Shown here piece by piece: positions 34,755-36,450 of a stretch of 36,450 nt of DNA. Below the pieces are notes generated by a model. It was not told the origin of the DNA. It made no database searches and saw nothing but the letters and a program-made list of their open reading frames with translations. The stretch is from Thermoanaerobaculia bacterium. Lineage in GTDB: Bacteria > Acidobacteriota > Thermoanaerobaculia > Multivoradales > J023. The position numbers were made by a program, and so were the translations under genes. The stretch is from the NCBI GenBank assembly GCA_028066595.1, contig JALCBJ010000042.1, positions 1-36,450 on the forward strand, in the 5' to 3' direction. Every line of letters begins with the position of its first letter. The stretch's first letter is position 1.

Positions 34755-35065
34755 ATGAATGCTCCACCAGACACAATGTAAGCTACACATTACATAGGAA
34801 GCGTAATCTCGTCAACCCTGCTCCAGGTCTGATCGCCGAACAATGACGCTCCGGATACGGTACGCCGTCACCGTTGGTCACGGTCAGCGGACGCTCCGGC
34901 CTTCCCCGCCGGTCGAACGTCCTCAACCGACGATCTTTCTGCGCAACCCGCCGTAGTTGCCTGTGATCTTCCCCATGAGCCCGCTGCGCCGTACGCGTCG
35001 TGGCGGGCTTCTTCTTCAAGTCGCCGACCCTTCCCCACCACGAGTTTCACGCTGCGAGGTCACCG
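34755..35065. other. 311-bp divergent intergenic region
   Basis: Between the divergent membrane-protein and DUF2911 genes. It holds the inverted repeat above. No promoter for the DUF2911 gene or other structured element is clear. Open frames here have no protein character. Confidence 0.5.
34776..34795. promoter_or_regulatory. Inverted repeat, possible operator of the XRE operon
   Basis: ATGTAA (34776-34781) and TTACAT (34790-34795) are perfect inverted 6-bp arms around an 8-bp spacer, 22 bp upstream of the membrane-protein start. On the minus strand a TTGACG hexamer (34815-34810) lies 15 bp before TGTAAT inside the repeat, a possible promoter with a short spacer. Confidence 0.5.
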
Positions 35066-36249
35066 ATGAGAACGTGCAAGAACTCAAAGGCCGTCCACCT
35101 AATTCACAGGCTGTCGACCCTGGCGATCCTCTGCGCCATGATGTTGCTGACCACAGCAGCGGCCGTTGCCCAGCCCGGCCTGACCCTGCCGCCGCCGGGA
35201 GACAATCAGAAGACCGTCGTCACCCAGTACATGGGTCAGGTCGCCGTGACCCTGACTTACAACAGTCCGGACGTGACCTCTCCCACGGGCGAAGATCGCA
35301 CCGGCAAGATCTGGGGCCAGCTGGTGCCGTACGGAATGGCCAACCTGGGATTCGGCACCGCCACGGAAAGCCCCTGGCGCACCGGTGCCAACGAGAACAC
35401 GACGTTGTCGGTCATGACGTGCTGGTAGAAGGTGAGCCTCTCGCGGCGGGAACTTATGGTTTGCACACTATTCCCGGTGAGGAGGAGTGGACCTTCATCT
35501 TTTCCGACAACTCGACGTCGTGGGGTAGCTTCTTCTACGATCCGAGCGAAGACGCTCTGCGCGTAACCGCCAAGCCTGAAGAAGCCCCTTTCGCGGAATG
35601 GCTCACTTTCGAGTTTCCCGACCGTCAATGGGATTCGACGGTCGTGGCGCTCCACTGGGAGAAGCTACGCGTACCGTTCCGCGTCGAAATTCCCAACCCG
35701 GTCGATCTCTACGTCGCGACTCTGGAGAACGAGCTACGCAGCTCACCGGGTTTCGCTTGGAACAACTGGTCGGCGGCGGCGAACTTCATCCTGCAGCGCG
35801 ATACCGATGGCCGGTACATCGACAAGGCACTCCAGTGGGCGGACGCGGCCATCACGACACCCTTCATCGGCCAACCCAACTGGCAGACCTTGAGCACCAA
35901 GGCGCAGGTACTCGAACGCATGGAGCGCGACGCCGAAGCTCGAGAAACGATCCAGGCCGCTCTGGAACACGGCGCGACCACCTCCGGTCAGATCCACCAG
36001 TACGGGCGACAGTTGATCGGGCAGGGCCGCGCCGAACGTGCCCTCGAGGTGATGGAGTTCAACCACCGCCGGTTCGAAGGCGCCTGGCCCACCGAGGTGA
36101 GCTTGGCTCGTGCCTACTCCGCAGTCGGTCGGTACGACAAGGCCGCCGAGCATGCCCGAATCGCGCTCGAGCAAGCACCTGACGATCCCAACAAGCAGAA
36201 TCTCCAGAACATGATCGAGCAGCTGGAGCAGGGCATCGACGTCAACTAG
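35066..36249 (+). pseudogene. DUF2911 / TPR secreted protein, frameshifted
   Basis: ATG 35066 starts a signal peptide (MRTCKNSKAVHLIHRLSTLA, cleavage after AVA). The DUF2911 domain follows: LPPPGDNQKTVVTQYMG, VAVTLTYNSPDVTSP, DRTGKIWGQLVPYGMANLGF, TATESPWRTGANENTT. After ~35412 the protein continues in another frame: HDVLVEGEPLAAGTYGLHTI, FSDNSTSWGSFFYDPSEDAL, LYVATLENELRSSPGFAWNN, then TPR-like helices (EVSLARAYSAVGRYDKAAEH) and the family end EQLEQGIDVN. One added base near TTGTC/GGTCATG would join the halves. DUF2911 proteins are common, secreted and of unknown function in Bacteroidota and Acidobacteriota. Total ~394 residues, the usual family length, so the gene is intact apart from one base. 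Confidence 0.86.
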
Positions 36250-36276
36250 CCGCGCGCAGACGGGCGTGACGGACGA
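36249..36276. repeat. 28-bp direct repeat, copy 1
   Basis: The repeat begins GCCGCGCGCAGACGGGCGTG and continues for 8 more bases. Its first base is the last base of the DUF2911 stop codon. An identical copy lies 172 bp downstream. It may be the start of a repeat unit or tandem array continuing past the window. Confidence 0.85.
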
Positions 36277-36420
36277 TACAGAGCCTCTCTTGGGTCTCGA
36301 GAGTCACGCCTGATCGAGCACGGCCGAGACTGTCTGAGCTGAGGAACCGACCAAGCCTTCATAGGCCACAGTCAACAAAGACGGTACGCGACCACGAGAC
36401 GACTCAGGCGAGTTTCGAAG

Positions 36421-36448
36421 GCCGCGCGCAGACGGGCGTGACGGACGA
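36421..36448. repeat. 28-bp direct repeat, copy 2 (window edge)
   Basis: Exact copy of 36249-36276, two bases from the window end. The 144 bp in between contain no gene I can support. The spacing is too large for a CRISPR array. Confidence 0.85.
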
Positions 36449-36450
36449 CA

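Noticed and set aside
36249..36450. CRISPR array at the window end
   Set aside because: Two 28-bp repeats 172 bp apart give a 144-bp spacer, far larger than CRISPR spacers, and no cas genes are nearby.

Overview
The window is GC-rich, densely coding DNA from a Gram-negative bacterium: it carries a TonB-dependent receptor, minor type IV pilins, a KefG/KefB-type antiporter pair and several signal peptides. The mix of a WD40 protein of the kind usually fused to Ser/Thr kinases, a DUF2911 protein, FG-GAP secreted proteins with a C-terminal 'FE-x-G-(x)n-W-S' tail, and PQQ-type propellers fits Acidobacteriota (Thermoanaerobaculia-like) best. This is inferred from protein content only; there is no rRNA or tRNA here. 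I see no insertion sequence, integrase, phage structural gene or CRISPR array.

Layout. 1-3.6 kb: a WD40 protein whose 5' end is unresolved, convergent with a three-gene minor pilin operon (pilV-, pilW-, pilX-like). 3.6-6.3 kb: an ArsR-methyltransferase fusion with a good sigma-70 promoter, then ahcY (S-adenosylhomocysteine hydrolase) and a clear terminator. 6.3-6.9 kb: three tandem copies of a ~187 bp hairpin-bearing repeat. 7-10.7 kb: a frameshifted UPF0462 gene, a fusion of a PstS-like binding domain to an e(P4)-like HAD phosphatase, and a PQQ-type beta-propeller. 10.7-15.6 kb: a TetR regulator with a near-perfect 32-bp operator, a coupled FMN-binding split-barrel protein, a KefG/KefB pair, and an alpha/beta hydrolase. 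15.9-18.4 kb: trxB and a MoxR-like ATPase. 18.4-21.6 kb: a Phd/VapC-type toxin-antitoxin pair with its own operator and an M48 metallopeptidase. 21.7-28.7 kb: a broken FG-GAP gene, a small cysteine-rich secreted protein, a class V aminotransferase, and a TonB-dependent receptor. 28.9-32.5 kb: a three-gene operon with a TerB-like protein and a DUF4132 (MolR/YehI-like) protein split into two cistrons. 32.6-34.8 kb: a small membrane protein, an XRE regulator and a serine beta-lactamase-like hydrolase. 35-36.2 kb: a frameshifted DUF2911/TPR protein, followed by a 28-bp direct repeat running to the window end.

Most interesting: (1) the TerB-like plus split DUF4132 operon, the best candidate for an uncharacterised system; (2) the PstS-like/HAD phosphatase fusion with an altered catalytic motif; (3) the ArsR-methyltransferase fusion beside ahcY, a plausible SAM/SAH-responsive regulator; (4) the small Cys-rich secreted protein; (5) the hairpin-bearing tandem repeats. 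Caution: at six places a recognisable protein changes reading frame, and in every case adding exactly one base restores the frame. This suggests deletion-type sequence errors or a common decay process, so the 'broken' genes here should be read with care.
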